Shown: positions 1-9,372 of the stretch, one piece after another | Layout of the letters: every line of letters starts with the position of its first letter | Position numbering within the stretch: position 1 is the stretch's first letter | NCBI GenBank assembly: GCA_001898645.1 | Contig: MKUQ01000038.1 | Location: 1-64,000, forward strand | Source: Burkholderiales bacterium 70-64 | Lineage (GTDB): Bacteria > Pseudomonadota > Gammaproteobacteria > Burkholderiales > Burkholderiaceae_E | DNA: 64,000 bases | Reading direction: 5' to 3' | The notes under the pieces: model-generated | The model's input: only the letters and a program-made list of their open reading frames with translations | Databases searched by the model: none | Told to the model about the DNA's origin: nothing | Position numbers and translations under genes: made by a program

Positions 1-51
1 CCTGCGTCGCTTCCCAAATCATCGCATCATGCCGTTGCTTGACATCGGGTT

Positions 52-786
52 ATGCAGACCTTCCTTAGCACTCGAAGCATATGGCTGACCGATTACCGAT
101 TTCTTAATGACAAAAAGGAGCTTCACCAAGGTCTATCAAGCTTTCTCACTCAACTGCCAGACGATCAGAGGGCGTCATTCAAGAGAGCCTTTCGGTGGCA
201 CGATATGTGGCACTACCAGTGCGTATTTAGTCTTTCAGAATCACCGAAGATTCTCAGCCAATGGCGGGCATATGCCTCTGATGGAACGGGAATGGCAATC
301 GGCTTCGAGAGGATATTTCTTGAGCATGCCGGCATCATCTTAGTCGACTGCCGATATGAGGAGCACGAATCATACGCATCGGAGCTGCGGGTTAAGCACG
401 CGGAGTTCCTAGAAGCCGTTCACCAGGCGTCCGGTCAGCACAAAGCGGAAAACGACTTCATGGATTGGATCGAGGGTAACAGCGCGGGATTCAATGCGCT
501 CTGCGCGGACCTCATCGCACTCAAAAATCCTGCGTTTGCAGAAGAACATGAAGTGCGAGCTGTTTGGTCGCGGAGTATAAGAGAGATCACATTACGTACT
601 GCGCATGATCTTATCATTCCGTATGTTGCTGCGAAGATCTGGCCTGACGACGAGAGACCCACAAGCATGGCAGTTGTTGTTCCTGAGATATGGTTAGGGC
701 CCAAGTGCAACGAGCTAAATAGAATCGCCTTATTCGCCATGAACATGGGGCTAAGCATCAGCCGTCACGACTGCGGTTACGTCTAA
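52..786 (+). CDS. DUF2971-family protein, possibly N-terminally clipped
   Basis: A 244-residue protein whose start resembles DUF2971 proteins: the piece STRSIWLTDYRFLND matches the family pattern of an S-x-W-L/A segment followed by YLND. The function of DUF2971 proteins is not established; they are often found in defence or mobile regions. Family members usually begin some 10 residues earlier with a Y-H-Y-T/S stretch. Here an in-frame TGA at 40-42 rules this out, and only HRV precedes the ATG at 52. The gene may therefore have lost its extreme N-terminus or use the internal ATG. Its base composition is visibly less GC-rich than most of the window, which fits an acquired gene in the IS-rich left end. 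The family call is from memory of its pattern only. Confidence 0.6.
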   Translation: MQTFLSTRSIWLTDYRFLNDKKELHQGLSSFLTQLPDDQRASFKRAFRWHDMWHYQCVFSLSESPKILSQWRAYASDGTGMAIGFERIFLEHAGIILVDCRYEEHESYASELRVKHAEFLEAVHQASGQHKAENDFMDWIEGNSAGFNALCADLIALKNPAFAEEHEVRAVWSRSIREITLRTAHDLIIPYVAAKIWPDDERPTSMAVVVPEIWLGPKCNELNRIALFAMNMGLSISRHDCGYV

Positions 787-1152
787 CTCCTCCTTCCAGC
801 GGACGCCTACGGCGCCGCTGAAGTCAAACGCTACAAGGGCTTCCCCGTCTGTCAAGCCGAGGTTGTTGGTGGTGCACGTGAGCGAATGCAGATGACCATT
901 GAGCGAGCGGGAGTGTTGAAGTAGGCCGACATGGTGCGCACAGGCCAAACTACAACCGGTCATTCATGCGACATCGCAGCCGCGGACCCTGATAAGAACC
1001 GCACGCGGGCGACCCATTCGTTAGCCGGCAAGACGTCTACCCCGGAGTTCAACGGTCACTGCCCGCGCAGGTCCATACCTGTCGCCATCAACGCCTGCCA
1101 TCACGCGGTGGTCGGAGTTCGAATCAGATCATTCGGTGGTCGAGCGCACGGT
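787..1152. other. Gene-free stretch between DUF2971 gene and IS110 remnant
   Basis: No convincing gene. A plus-strand reading frame without a start codon runs from about 790 to a TAG at 922-924 and ends in an acidic/basic helix-like segment (ARERMQMTIERAGVLK). It may be the tail of a lost gene, but I do not recognise it. The rest, about 925-1152, lies just beyond the stop of the IS110-type transposase fragment and may hold that element's end, but no clear terminal repeat is visible. Confidence 0.3.
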
Positions 1153-1670
1153 TCAGGTGGGCATGACGAAGGCATCACCGCGTCGCAGCATCGCCCAGGC
1201 CATGCGTGCATTCTTGGCGGCGATGGCCACCACGGCCTTCCAGTAGCCCCGTCGCTCGGCCAGAACGATGGCCCAGCGGCTGACCGGATCAGTCTTGCCT
1301 TGGGCGGCGACCAGAACGGCCCTGGCACCGAGGATCAGCAGCGATCGCAGGTATCCGTCGCCGGCTTTGGTGATGCGTCCCAATCGAGCCTTGCCGCCGG
1401 AGTTGTACTGCCCGGGCACCAGACCCAGCCAGGCGGCGAACTGTCGGCCACAACGGAACTCATGGCCGTTTCCCACCATGGCGACCATGCACGAAGCGGT
1501 CGTTGGGCCGATGCCACCCAGACGCATGAGTTGGCTCGAGCGCGGGTCGGAGCGGGCCATGACGGCGATGTGGCCGTCGTAAGCAGCGATTCGATCGTCC
1601 AGCCGATGCAGTTCGCTCAAACACCGTTGAACATACAAGGCCTCGCAACCAACGTCGAAACTCGTGCCTA
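1153..1670 (-). pseudogene. IS110-family transposase, C-terminal remnant
   Basis: The minus-strand frame encodes about 170 residues matching the C-terminal transposase_20 half of IS110/IS1111-type transposases. It shows a helix-hairpin-helix-like LGGIGPTTASCMVAMVG, then RQFAAWLGLVPGQYNSGGK, ARLGRITKAGD, LRSLLILGAR and an AAKNARMAWAMLRRGDAF ending. Full transposases of this family are about 320-350 residues with an N-terminal DEDD RuvC-like domain. That domain is missing here, and the frame begins only at a weak TTG next to the start of the YciI gene. The element is therefore truncated and should not be active. The N-terminal break point is placed only roughly. Confidence 0.8.
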
Positions 1671-1682
1671 GAGGACCGAACA

Positions 1683-2024
1683 ATGACGAAGTACCTGATC
1701 TCCTTCCCTAGTCCAGCGATGAATATTCCCGAAGAGGATTGGGCCAATGTCGGGGAAGCAGCGCACGTGGTCATACGCGAGGCGAAGAGCGCCGGCGTCT
1801 ACGTATTCGGTGGCGGGATCAACGAGGATGTCCCACCGCTGATGGTCGCCGCCAACGGGACCGTTACGAACGAGACTTACCCGCAGACCAGGGAGTTCAA
1901 TGGCGGCTTCTGCATCCTGGAGCTTCCGTCCCGCGAAGCCGCTATTGAGTGGGCCGCGAAGATCGCGAAGGCCTGCCGCTGCTCGCAGGAACTCCGCGAG
2001 TTTGGGTACGACCCCGAGAGCTGA
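1683..2024 (+). CDS. YciI / YCII-domain protein
   Basis: A 113-residue protein starting MTKYLISFP with a typical small YCII (DGPF-type) alpha/beta layout: an N-terminal beta strand, a helix with EDWANVGEAAHVVIREAKSA, the turn GVYVFGGGI, and a C-terminal FCILELPSREAAIEWAAKIA segment. YCII domains have the ferredoxin-like fold and some act as small dehydrochlorinases or isomerases; the substrate here is unknown. The gene is squeezed between an IS110 remnant and an IS5 remnant and begins where the IS110 frame ends. It may be cargo or a survivor of the rearrangement. No strong ribosome binding site is visible upstream of the ATG. Confidence 0.65.
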   Translation: MTKYLISFPSPAMNIPEEDWANVGEAAHVVIREAKSAGVYVFGGGINEDVPPLMVAANGTVTNETYPQTREFNGGFCILELPSREAAIEWAAKIAKACRCSQELREFGYDPES

Positions 2025-2095
2025 CCGGCCAGGTAGTACTCGACGAATGCTCCCGGTCCAACCGAGCTTGTGGTCCGACCCGCAGGCGTGGCCAA

Positions 2096-2319
2096 ATGTC
2101 GAGACTGATCGCGGTGATCGAGCCGCTGTATCCCAAGAGCGGACCGGTCGGGCGCCCGCCGATCGGGGTCTCGAAGATGCTGCGCATGTACTGCCTGCAG
2201 CAGTGGTACGGACTGGCCGACGAGGCGCTGGAGGATGCGATCTACGACAGCCAGGCGCTGCGCGATTTCGTGGGCATCGACCTGTCGCGCGAGTCGGTGC
2301 CGGATGCCACGACACTGAA
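2096..2319 (+). pseudogene. IS5-family transposase, N-terminal remnant
   Basis: The translated segment LIAVIEPLYPKSGPVGRPP, then MLRMYCLQQWYGLADEALEDA and YDSQALRDFVGIDLS...VPDATTLN, matches the N-terminal DUF772 region of IS5-family transposases (I-E-P-x-Y-P, GRPP, L-R-x-x-x-L-Q-x-W-x-x-L-x-D, D-x-T-T-L-N-F). The match stops at the L-N of the expected T-L-N-F-R motif. There the sequence runs into a 19-bp inverted repeat, and the DDE domain is absent. It is a broken transposase gene, part of an insertion-sequence graveyard. Confidence 0.8.
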
Positions 2320-2389
2320 TTCGGAGTGGGTAGACTGCGGGGCTGTGTCGTGGCGTGAGTCGATGCCGATTCTACCCACTCGGAATTCA
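2316..2389. repeat. 19-bp imperfect inverted repeat at the IS5 break point
   Basis: The left arm at 2316-2334 (TGAATTCGGAGTGGGTAGA) and the right arm at 2371-2389 (TCTACCCACTCGGAATTCA) are reverse complements with one mismatch, separated by 36 bp. The left arm starts inside the last conserved codons of the IS5-type transposase. The repeat therefore either results from an inverted duplication during the rearrangement or marks the end of a small palindromic element. The right arm ends 25 bp before the lipoprotein start and could also form a hairpin in its leader. Confidence 0.7.
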
Positions 2390-2413
2390 ACAGAGGCTTA
2401 ATAGGGGGACGGA

Positions 2414-3130
2414 GTGTTCCAAGCGATTAGATCTCTTGCATTGATTGCCACGGTGGCTGTTGTTACAGGATGTGCAGCCCCGGTTCCAAGGATCGACGCT
2501 TCACCGGGTGCAATCGCGAATGTCAAGACAATTGCGGTTATCCGCTCGCCGGAGCCGAAAACTTACACGGTCATGAATTTCGGCCATCCGGGGATGGCAT
2601 TCGGTCTGATTGGCGGGCTCGTTGCTGCTGCCGATCAGAACAGCAGGCAGGAGCGACTTACCCAGGCGGTCAAGGAGAAGAGTCCTATTCCCACTTCCGG
2701 CACTTTGGCCGACAGTATCGCGACCCGGCTTGCACGCCAGGGATTCGAGGCCAAGGTGGAGGATGGGCCATGGGAAGAGAGTGACGGCCGATATAAGCTC
2801 GACTTTGAAAAGATCAATTCGAGCGCAGATACCGTCCTCGTGGTGACGCCAACCATCGTCGGGTTTATCGCCACGGGCGTCACGAGCGACTATTTTCCGA
2901 CTGTTACGGCTGTCGTCACGCTTCTTGGCAAGGATCGGAAAGAACAGCTGTACCGTGGCTTCCATGCCGCCGGGTGGGGGCCGGCAGCAGATGGCTGGAG
3001 GCACACATCACCCAAAGTAACCTTTCCGAACTTTGACGCGCTCATGGCAGATCCGGCCAAGGCCGCTGGCGCGCTAAGTGATGCCGCCTCGGAAGTTGCC
3101 GAGACAGTGGCACAAGATCTCAGGCGTTGA
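2414..3130 (+). CDS. Predicted lipoprotein of unknown function
   Basis: A 238-residue protein with a GTG start preceded by AGGGGGACGGA. The N-terminus is a lipoprotein signal: a basic n-region, a hydrophobic core (SLALIATVAVV) and the lipobox VTGC with the lipidated cysteine at about residue 20. The mature part begins with a strand-rich IANVKTIAVIRSPE segment, then a short hydrophobic glycine-rich stretch (GMAFGLIGGLVAAAD), and ends in an AAGALSDAASEVAETVAQDL helix. I do not recognise a named family. The composition is less GC-rich than the catabolic genes. It stands alone, after the IS remnants and convergent with the next gene. Confidence 0.7.
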   Translation: MFQAIRSLALIATVAVVTGCAAPVPRIDASPGAIANVKTIAVIRSPEPKTYTVMNFGHPGMAFGLIGGLVAAADQNSRQERLTQAVKEKSPIPTSGTLADSIATRLARQGFEAKVEDGPWEESDGRYKLDFEKINSSADTVLVVTPTIVGFIATGVTSDYFPTVTAVVTLLGKDRKEQLYRGFHAAGWGPAADGWRHTSPKVTFPNFDALMADPAKAAGALSDAASEVAETVAQDLRR

Positions 3131-3191
3131 TGGCTTGCTTTGGTTCCAGCGGCCGCTTCGTTCACTGGTACAGGGCTTCTTCCTACCCCCA

Positions 3192-3950
3192 TCAACCACG
3201 CCCGACGAAAGGCATCTTGGTCGCCATCACGGTGACGAACTGCACGTTCGCCTCCGGCGGCAGGCCGGCCATGTGGAGCAGCGTCTCGGCGACGTGGTGC
3301 ACGTCCATCACCGGTTCCACCGCGATGCGCCCGTCGGCCTGGGGCACGCCCCTGGCCATCGGCGCCGCCATGTCGGTGGCGGCATTGCCGATGTCGATCT
3401 GGCCGCAGGCGATGTCGTACTTGCGCCCGTCGAGCGAGGTCGACTTGGTCAGGCCGGTGATGGCGTGCTTGGTCGCGGTGTAGGGCGCGGAATTCGGCCG
3501 CGGTGCGTGGGCCGAGATCGAGCCATTGTTGATGATGCGTCCGCCGCGCGGCGACTGGCTCTTCATCACGCGGAACGCCTGCTGCGTGCACAGGAAGGCG
3601 CCGGTCAGGTTCACCTCGACCGCCGCGCGCCACTGCGCGGGGTCGAGATCCTCCAGCGGCACCGGCGGGGTGAACACGCCGGCATTGTTGAACAGCAGGT
3701 CGAGACGGCCGAAGGCGGCCACGGTGCGGTCGAACAGCTCGCGTACCGAGGCCGCGTCGCTCACGTCCGCGGCTAACGCCAGGCCCTGTCCGGCCGGCAC
3801 GCCTGCCGCGGCGACGGCCTCCTCGAGCAGGGCGGCGCGGCGGCCGGCCAGCGCGACGTGCCAGCCGGCGCGCAGCAGCGCGATCGCGCAGGCCCGGCCG
3901 ATGCCGGTGCCGGCTCCGGTGACGATGGCGACGCGGGGCGGGGTGCTCAT
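3192..3950 (-). CDS. SDR-family NAD(P)-dependent oxidoreductase
   Basis: A 252-residue short-chain dehydrogenase/reductase. It shows the cofactor motif TGAGTGIG near the N-terminus, NNAG after the fourth strand, a catalytic serine segment (IINNGSISA) and the active-site YTATK. The start at 3950 is preferred to the longer frame because AGGAG sits 8-12 bases upstream and the cofactor motif then falls at the usual place. The ending ([14 protein letters not shown]) is seen in a subgroup of SDRs annotated only as oxidoreductases. The substrate is unknown. It is divergent from gdhA across 223 bp that hold no gene, so the two promoters must lie there. Confidence 0.85.
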   Translation of the reverse strand: MSTPPRVAIVTGAGTGIGRACAIALLRAGWHVALAGRRAALLEEAVAAAGVPAGQGLALAADVSDAASVRELFDRTVAAFGRLDLLFNNAGVFTPPVPLEDLDPAQWRAAVEVNLTGAFLCTQQAFRVMKSQSPRGGRIINNGSISAHAPRPNSAPYTATKHAITGLTKSTSLDGRKYDIACGQIDIGNAATDMAAPMARGVPQADGRIAVEPVMDVHHVAETLLHMAGLPPEANVQFVTVMATKMPFVGRG

Positions 3951-4173
3951 GGCATTGCTCTCCTGGGTCGGCTGGCGGATCGCCACAGGGTACACGTCGC
4001 GGCCGGGCGAACCTGATACGATTGGCTGTTTGCGCGGACGGTGCATCCCGATCGTCCGCCGGACGACGGCATGCCCGCCCGCCGGGCGACATGTCGTCGA
4101 GGCGCGTGCGCCGTGCAGCGCAGGCCGCTGAGCATCCCCCTTAGCCAACCACGACCTTCGACCAGGAGCCAAG

Positions 4174-5517
4174 GTGAAATACGCGACCCCGGAAGCGTTT
4201 CTCGTGTCCATCGCGCAACGCGATCCGCACCAGCCGGAATACCTTCAGGCGGTCAAGGAAGTGATGTTCAGTATCTGGCCGTTCCTGCAGCAATATCCCC
4301 AGTACGCCGACCAAGCGCTGCTCGAGCGGCTGGTCGAACCCGATCGCGTGCTGCAGTTCCGCGTGTCGTGGGTCGACGACCACGGCAGCATCCGGGTCAA
4401 TCGCGCCTTCCGCATCCAGCACAGCCTTGCCATCGGGCCCTACAAGGGTGGGATGCGCTTCCACCCCTCGGTGAACCTGTCCATCCTGAAGTTCCTGGCG
4501 TTCGAGCAGACGTTCAAGAACGCCCTCACCTCCCTGCCCATGGGCGGGGGCAAGGGCGGATCCGATTTCGATCCCAAGGGCAAGAGCGACGGCGAGGTGA
4601 TGCGCTTCTGCCAGTCGCTGATGCTCGAGCTGCACCGCCACCTCGGGCCCGATACCGATGTGCCGGCCGGCGACATCGGCGTCGGGGCGCGCGAGGTCGG
4701 CTTCATGGCCGGCATGATGAAGAAGCTGGCCAACAACGCCTCGTGCGTGTTCACCGGCAAGGGCCTGAGCTACGGCGGCAGCCTGATGCGCCCCGAGGCC
4801 ACCGGCTACGGCACGGTCTATTTCGCCCAGGAGATGCTGCGCCGCAACGGGCGCAGCTTCGAGGGCATGAAGGTGGCGGTGTCGGGCGCGGGCAACGTGG
4901 CGCAGTACGCGATCGAGAAGGCGATGGACCTGGGCGCCACGGTGGTGACCGCCTCGGATTCCGACGGTACCCTGTACATCCCGGAAGGCTTCAACGAAGA
5001 CAGCCTGGCCGCCATGATGGAGCTGAAGAACGAGCGCCGCGGCCGCCTGCACGAATTCGCCACCCGCCACGGCCTGCGCTTCGAGGCCGGCCGGCGCCCT
5101 TGGCACGTGCCGGTCGACATCGCGCTGCCGTGCGCGACCCAGAACGAGCTCGACGAGCACGATGCCCGCACTCTGGTGGCCAACGGCGTGGTCTGCGTGG
5201 CCGAGGGCGCGAACATGCCCAGCACCCTCGAAGCGGTCGAGGTGTTCCACAAGGCCGGCGTGCTGTACGCTCCGGGCAAGGCGAGCAATGCCGGAGGCGT
5301 GGCCACCTCGGGTCTCGAGATGGCGCAGAACGCGCAGCGGCTCGCCTGGACACACGCCGAGGTCGACGAGCGGCTGCACGCGATCATGAAAGCCATCCAC
5401 GAGAGCTGCGTGCGGCATGGCCGCCGCGACGACGGCTCGGTCAACTACGTCGACGGCGCGAACGTCTCCGGCTTCGTCAAGGTTGCCGATGCGATGATCG
5501 CGCAGGGCGTGGTCTGA
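4174..5517 (+). CDS. gdhA: NADP-specific glutamate dehydrogenase
   Basis: This 447-residue protein has the usual length of bacterial hexameric NADP-type GdhA (EC 1.4.1.4), which interconverts 2-oxoglutarate plus ammonia and glutamate in the cytoplasm. The family features are clear: [12 protein letters not shown], the catalytic-lysine region [36 protein letters not shown], the Rossmann motif [16 protein letters not shown], and ATQNELD, GANMPST and [15 protein letters not shown] in the C-terminal half. The ATG is preceded by AGGAGCCAAGG. It is followed 13 bp later by a DUF3014 gene and may be cotranscribed with it. This looks like conserved backbone. Confidence 0.96.
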   Translation: MKYATPEAFLVSIAQRDPHQPEYLQAVKEVMFSIWPFLQQYPQYADQALLERLVEPDRVLQFRVSWVDDHGSIRVNRAFRIQHSLAIGPYKGGMRFHPSVNLSILKFLAFEQTFKNALTSLPMGGGKGGSDFDPKGKSDGEVMRFCQSLMLELHRHLGPDTDVPAGDIGVGAREVGFMAGMMKKLANNASCVFTGKGLSYGGSLMRPEATGYGTVYFAQEMLRRNGRSFEGMKVAVSGAGNVAQYAIEKAMDLGATVVTASDSDGTLYIPEGFNEDSLAAMMELKNERRGRLHEFATRHGLRFEAGRRPWHVPVDIALPCATQNELDEHDARTLVANGVVCVAEGANMPSTLEAVEVFHKAGVLYAPGKASNAGGVATSGLEMAQNAQRLAWTHAEVDERLHAIMKAIHESCVRHGRRDDGSVNYVDGANVSGFVKVADAMIAQGVV

Positions 5518-5530
5518 GGGACGAGCAGCG

Positions 5531-6388
5531 ATGCCCTCCGGCCGACCCGCCAGGCCGCAGGGGGGACCACCCTGGTGGTTGATCGTGGTCGCCGCCATTG
5601 CGATCGTGGGCGGCCTGTTCCTGTGGCAGCGCGCCAGGACGCCCGTACCGACGCCCCCGCCTGCCGCGAGTGCTCCGGCCGAAGAGGGGGGTGGGGCCGG
5701 GCAGCCGCAAGCGCCTGCGCCCGCTGCGGGCGCCGACATGGGCGCCGTGGCCGGATCCGCCAAGCCCAAGTATCCGCTGCCCGGCGGCGAGCAGGCCGCG
5801 ACCGCCCTGCCGGCGCCCGAGCACAGCGACGGGCCCATCCTCGAGGCGCTGCTGGGCCTCGCTTCGCGCAGCAAGCTGGCACGGTTCCTGAACATGCAGG
5901 ACTTCGCCCGGCGTTTCGTGGTCACCGTCGATCATCTGCCGCGTGAGCTGATCCCCACGCAGCTCAATGCCGCCAGGCCGGTCCCGGGGAAACTGGTGGT
6001 TGCCGAGGAAGGCGATGCCGTCACGCTGCAGCCGGCGAACTTCGCGCGCTACGACGCGTTCGTGCATTTCGCCGAATCGCTCGACGCCAGGAAGATGGTC
6101 GCCGTCTACCTGCGTTTCTACCCGCTGCTGCAGAGCGAATACCAGGCGATGGGCTTCCCGCACGGCCACTTCAACGACCGCGTCGTCGAAGCCATCGACG
6201 ACATGCTCGCCGCCCCCGAGGTCACCGGGCCGATCCGGCTGGTGCAGCCGAAGGTGCACTACCGCTACGCCGACCCCCTGCTCGAGAAGCTGTCGGCGGG
6301 CCGCAAGATCATGATCCGCGTCGGCCCGGCCAATGCCGCGCGCCTGAAGAAGGTGCTGCGCGCGATCCGCGCCGAGCTGGTGCGCTGA
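5531..6388 (+). CDS. DUF3014-domain membrane-anchored protein
   Basis: A 285-residue protein with one N-terminal transmembrane helix (WWLIVVAAIAIVGGLFLW, residues 15-32). A Pro/Ala-rich linker of about 60 residues follows, then a globular domain with DUF3014 features: GPILEALLGLAS, RRFVVTVDHLPRE and FHPL-like YLRFYPLLQSEYQAMGFP. The anchor suggests an inner-membrane protein with the domain in the periplasm. Its function is not known. It lies 13 bp after gdhA on the same strand, and a 91-bp convergent gap separates it from the CAP-domain gene. Confidence 0.8.
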   Translation: MPSGRPARPQGGPPWWLIVVAAIAIVGGLFLWQRARTPVPTPPPAASAPAEEGGGAGQPQAPAPAAGADMGAVAGSAKPKYPLPGGEQAATALPAPEHSDGPILEALLGLASRSKLARFLNMQDFARRFVVTVDHLPRELIPTQLNAARPVPGKLVVAEEGDAVTLQPANFARYDAFVHFAESLDARKMVAVYLRFYPLLQSEYQAMGFPHGHFNDRVVEAIDDMLAAPEVTGPIRLVQPKVHYRYADPLLEKLSAGRKIMIRVGPANAARLKKVLRAIRAELVR

Positions 6389-6479
6389 CTGCCGTGGCGT
6401 CCGGCGCTGCCGCCATCGGCGCCAGCCGCAATCGGTGCGGCGCGGTCGGTGCAGCCACGGTCGGCGCGGCGGGCGCCCG

Positions 6480-7190
6480 TCACTTCGGCTGGGCCAGCAC
6501 CAGGGTCCACCAGGTGCCGTAGCGGTTCGCCGAGGTGCCCGGCTTGAGCGCGAGCGCGACGTCCACGAAGGCGGGGTTCATGATGTTGGCGCAGTGCCCG
6601 GGGCTCGCCAGCCATGCCGCCACCGCCGCCGGCACGTCCGCATACCCGGCCGCGATGTTCTCCCCCACCGTGCGCCAGGCATAGCCGGTTGCGGTTACGC
6701 GCGTGCCGACGCTGGAGCCGCCGGCTCCGGTGTGGCTGAGCGTGTCGTTGGCTTGCATCCATTCGGAATGGCCCATCGCGGCCGACTCGAGCAGGCTGCT
6801 CCAGCGCACCGGTGCAGCGGCCGCGTAGTTGTCGCTGCCGCAGGTGCGCGCAACTGCCCGGGCCGCGTTCAGCTGCTGCAGGACCGCCGTGACGTCGACG
6901 CCGGACGCGGCGCCCGCTCCGGTGTCCACCCCGCCGTCCGTCTTGCCGGCACCAGCTCCCGCACCTGCATCCGCGCCGGCGGCCGGAGCATCTCCGCCGC
7001 CGCTGCCGCAAGCGGCCAGCGCCGCGGCGAATGCCGCGATCGTGGCGAGCGCGGCGAGTGTGCGCAGGCGCGGGCGCGGCTCGCGCCGCTGCGCCCCGTG
7101 CAGCCATGCGTCAGGCAGGCATGCCCCGCGCGCAGCGCGCAGGGCGGCAAGGAGGTCGTCCGGACGAAAGGGCAGCGGAGTGTTCGACAT
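6480..7190 (-). CDS. CAP-domain (SCP-like) lipoprotein
   Basis: The C-terminal 140 residues form a bacterial CAP/SCP domain: AVLQQLNAARA, W....LESAAMGHSEWM, LSHTGAGGSS, GENIAAGY, AWLASPGHCANIMNPAF and YGTWWTLVLAQP. They carry the His and Glu residues typical of the CAP cavity. A hydrophobic segment with lipobox LAAC precedes a Gly/Ala/Asp-rich linker, so the protein should be a secreted lipoprotein. The start is uncertain. The ATG at 7190 is given, but it leaves a 40-residue n-region before the hydrophobic core, and ATGs at 7259 and 7265 are also in frame. CAP domains in bacteria have no settled activity. It is divergent from the SHOCT gene. Confidence 0.8.
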   Translation of the reverse strand: MSNTPLPFRPDDLLAALRAARGACLPDAWLHGAQRREPRPRLRTLAALATIAAFAAALAACGSGGGDAPAAGADAGAGAGAGKTDGGVDTGAGAASGVDVTAVLQQLNAARAVARTCGSDNYAAAAPVRWSSLLESAAMGHSEWMQANDTLSHTGAGGSSVGTRVTATGYAWRTVGENIAAGYADVPAAVAAWLASPGHCANIMNPAFVDVALALKPGTSANRYGTWWTLVLAQPK

Positions 7191-7439
7191 GTCGCGTGGC
7201 GGCCGGATCGTGAGGAGGGACGGACGCCCGGGACGGATCCATTCCCAGGCGAGGAACATCGTCATACCCTTCGGGGATGGCTGCTCGTGCAGCACGGACC
7301 GACGGTCGGCAGGAACGGACTGCCGGCATGCGGCCGCCGCGGGGGCAGGCGTGCATCATGCCGCACCCGGGCGTCCGGGGTCGTGTCCCGGCCCGCCTGA
7401 GCGCCGTGCATGCGGGCGACCGGATCAGGGAGACGGGCA

Positions 7440-7706
7440 ATGTGGAACGGCATCGACGGCTGGGGCTGGCATATGGGCTGGGGCATGTGGATCGCCCACA
7501 GCATCCTGTGGTGGGCGCTGCCCATCGTCGGCATCGCGCTGCTGGTGGTCCTGCTCGCCCGGCCGGCATCACGCGACTCGCCGCGTGATGCCGGCCCCGC
7601 GCCGCCGCCCGCGGAGACCGCCCTCGACATCCTGAAGAAGCGCTACGCGCGCGGCGAGATCGACAAAGCCGAGTTCGAGGAGAAGAAGCGCGACCTCGCA
7701 GAATGA
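7440..7706 (+). CDS. Small SHOCT-domain membrane protein
   Basis: An 88-residue protein with a Trp/Gly-rich start (MWNGIDGWGWHMGWGMW), one transmembrane helix (LPIVGIALLVVLLA) and a C-terminal SHOCT domain with the signature DILKKRYARGEIDKAEFEE. SHOCT modules are short oligomerisation motifs found at protein ends. This layout (helix plus SHOCT) is common in proteobacteria with unknown role. The ATG at 7440 is chosen over the longer frame because GGGAGA precedes it. Its stop lies 12 bp from the convergent ThDP-enzyme gene. Confidence 0.85.
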   Translation: MWNGIDGWGWHMGWGMWIAHSILWWALPIVGIALLVVLLARPASRDSPRDAGPAPPPAETALDILKKRYARGEIDKAEFEEKKRDLAE

Positions 7707-7718
7707 GAGGCGCCGCGC

Positions 7719-9347
7719 CTACGCTGCCGGCGGCATGAGGAATTCCCACGGCGAGACTTCGCTGCGCGGGTCGACCTCGACCTCCACGAGCGCCGGCGCG
7801 CCCTCGCCCAGCGCCCGCTCCAGGCACGCCTGCAGGGCCGGCGGCGTATCGACCCGATAGCCCGCCATGCCGAAGCTCTCGGCCAGCTTCACGAAATCGG
7901 GATTGACCAGGTCGGCCCCGATGACCCGTCCGCCGAAGCGCTGCTGCTGGTCGCGCCGCACGTTGCCGAACGCCCCGTTGTTGAACACCACGGACACCAC
8001 CCCGATGCCGTGCTGCACCGCCGTGGCCAGCTCCTGCACCCCGAACATGAAGCCGCCGTCGCCCGAGATTGACACCACCGCCTTCCCGGGGTTGCCCACC
8101 TTCACCCCCAGCGCGGTCGAGTAGCCGAAGCCCAGCGTGCCCTGGTGCCCGCAGGTCACGAAGCTGCGCGGCGCGTACACCGGAAAGCCGAAGTACGAGG
8201 TGAACCCCGCCTGGCAGATCTCCTCCACGAAGAACCCGTCGCGCGGCAGCACCCGGCGGATCGCCTCGAGGTAGGCCATGTGCGGCTGCACCTTGCGCAC
8301 CTGCGCCAGCGTTTCGGCCTTGACGGCCTCGAACTCCTCGTGCCGGCTCGGGCGGCGCACGCCCTCGCGCATCACCGCCTGCGCCAGGGCGCGGGTGGCC
8401 GCCTGCGCGTCGGCCGTGACGGCCACCGTGGGGCGGATGCGCGGCACCTGCGCCGGGTCGATGTCGATGTTGATGATCTTCAGGTCCTTGGGCAGGTTGG
8501 GCCAGCGGAACCACTGCAGCTCCAGCCGCGAGCCGATGCCCACCAGCACGTCGGTGTGCGCCCAGCGCTTGAAGCCCGCCGCGCAGGTGAACCCGAGCGG
8601 GTGGTCGTCGGCCACGATGCCGCGCCCGCCGCGCCACGAGACCACCGGCGCCTGCAGCAGCTCGGCGAGCTCCAGCACCTCGGCGTGGGCGTGCTGGGCG
8701 CCGCTGCCGACCATGATCATGGGGTTGCGCGCATCGCGCAGCAGCCGGGCCGCGTGCGCGAGCAGCTCGGGATCGGCCTCGATCTGCGGGGTGGGCGCCG
8801 CCGGCGGCGCCAGGGTCACCGGCGCGGTGGCGGTGAACACCTCCCAGGGCATCTCGAGCGCCACCGGCCGCGGCCGCCCCGAGCTCATCTGCCGGAACGC
8901 CTCGGCGACGCGCGCCGGGGCCAGCGCCGGGTGCTCGATGCGCTCGGCCCACTTGGTGAGGGTGCGCAGCGTGGCGAGCTGGTCGGGCAGCTCGTGCAGG
9001 TGGCCCTTGCCCGAGCCGATGAACTCGGAGGGGACCTGGCCGGTCACGCACAGGACGGGCGCGCTCGCGCCGTAGGCCGAGCAGATCGCCGCCGAGGCGT
9101 TGAGCACGCCCGGGCCGGGGACCACCGAGAACACGCCGGCGCGGCCCGTGGACTTGGCGTAGCCGAAGGCCATGTAGGCGGTGGCCTGCTCGTGGCGCGG
9201 CCCCACGACGCGGATGCGCTCGCCCGCGCGCGCGAGCGCGTCGAACAGGCCGTAGGTCTGCACGCCCGGGATCCCGAAGACGGTATCGACCCCGTGCTGC
9301 AGCAGGGACTGGACGATGGCGTCGCCGCCGCTCATTCGATCGGTCAT
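7719..9347 (-). CDS. Thiamine-diphosphate enzyme of the acetolactate synthase family
   Basis: A 542-residue protein with all three modules of the acetolactate synthase/benzoylformate decarboxylase superfamily. The N-terminal Pyr module carries the catalytic Glu in GPRHEQATAYMAFGYAK. A central Rossmann-like module follows, then a C-terminal PP module with the Mg/ThDP motif GDGGFMFGVQELATAV...VFNN. A regulatory ilvN-type subunit is not present, so a biosynthetic acetolactate role is not supported; a catabolic 2-oxoacid carboligase or decarboxylase is equally possible. It is the last gene of a minus-strand run IclR - GH88 - ThDP enzyme, 25 bp after the GH88 gene and preceded by a GGAAGAG site. 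Confidence 0.85.
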   Translation of the reverse strand: MTDRMSGGDAIVQSLLQHGVDTVFGIPGVQTYGLFDALARAGERIRVVGPRHEQATAYMAFGYAKSTGRAGVFSVVPGPGVLNASAAICSAYGASAPVLCVTGQVPSEFIGSGKGHLHELPDQLATLRTLTKWAERIEHPALAPARVAEAFRQMSSGRPRPVALEMPWEVFTATAPVTLAPPAAPTPQIEADPELLAHAARLLRDARNPMIMVGSGAQHAHAEVLELAELLQAPVVSWRGGRGIVADDHPLGFTCAAGFKRWAHTDVLVGIGSRLELQWFRWPNLPKDLKIINIDIDPAQVPRIRPTVAVTADAQAATRALAQAVMREGVRRPSRHEEFEAVKAETLAQVRKVQPHMAYLEAIRRVLPRDGFFVEEICQAGFTSYFGFPVYAPRSFVTCGHQGTLGFGYSTALGVKVGNPGKAVVSISGDGGFMFGVQELATAVQHGIGVVSVVFNNGAFGNVRRDQQQRFGGRVIGADLVNPDFVKLAESFGMAGYRVDTPPALQACLERALGEGAPALVEVEVDPRSEVSPWEFLMPPAA

Positions 9348-9372
9348 CGTGCTCTTCCTCCAAAAAAGGGGA

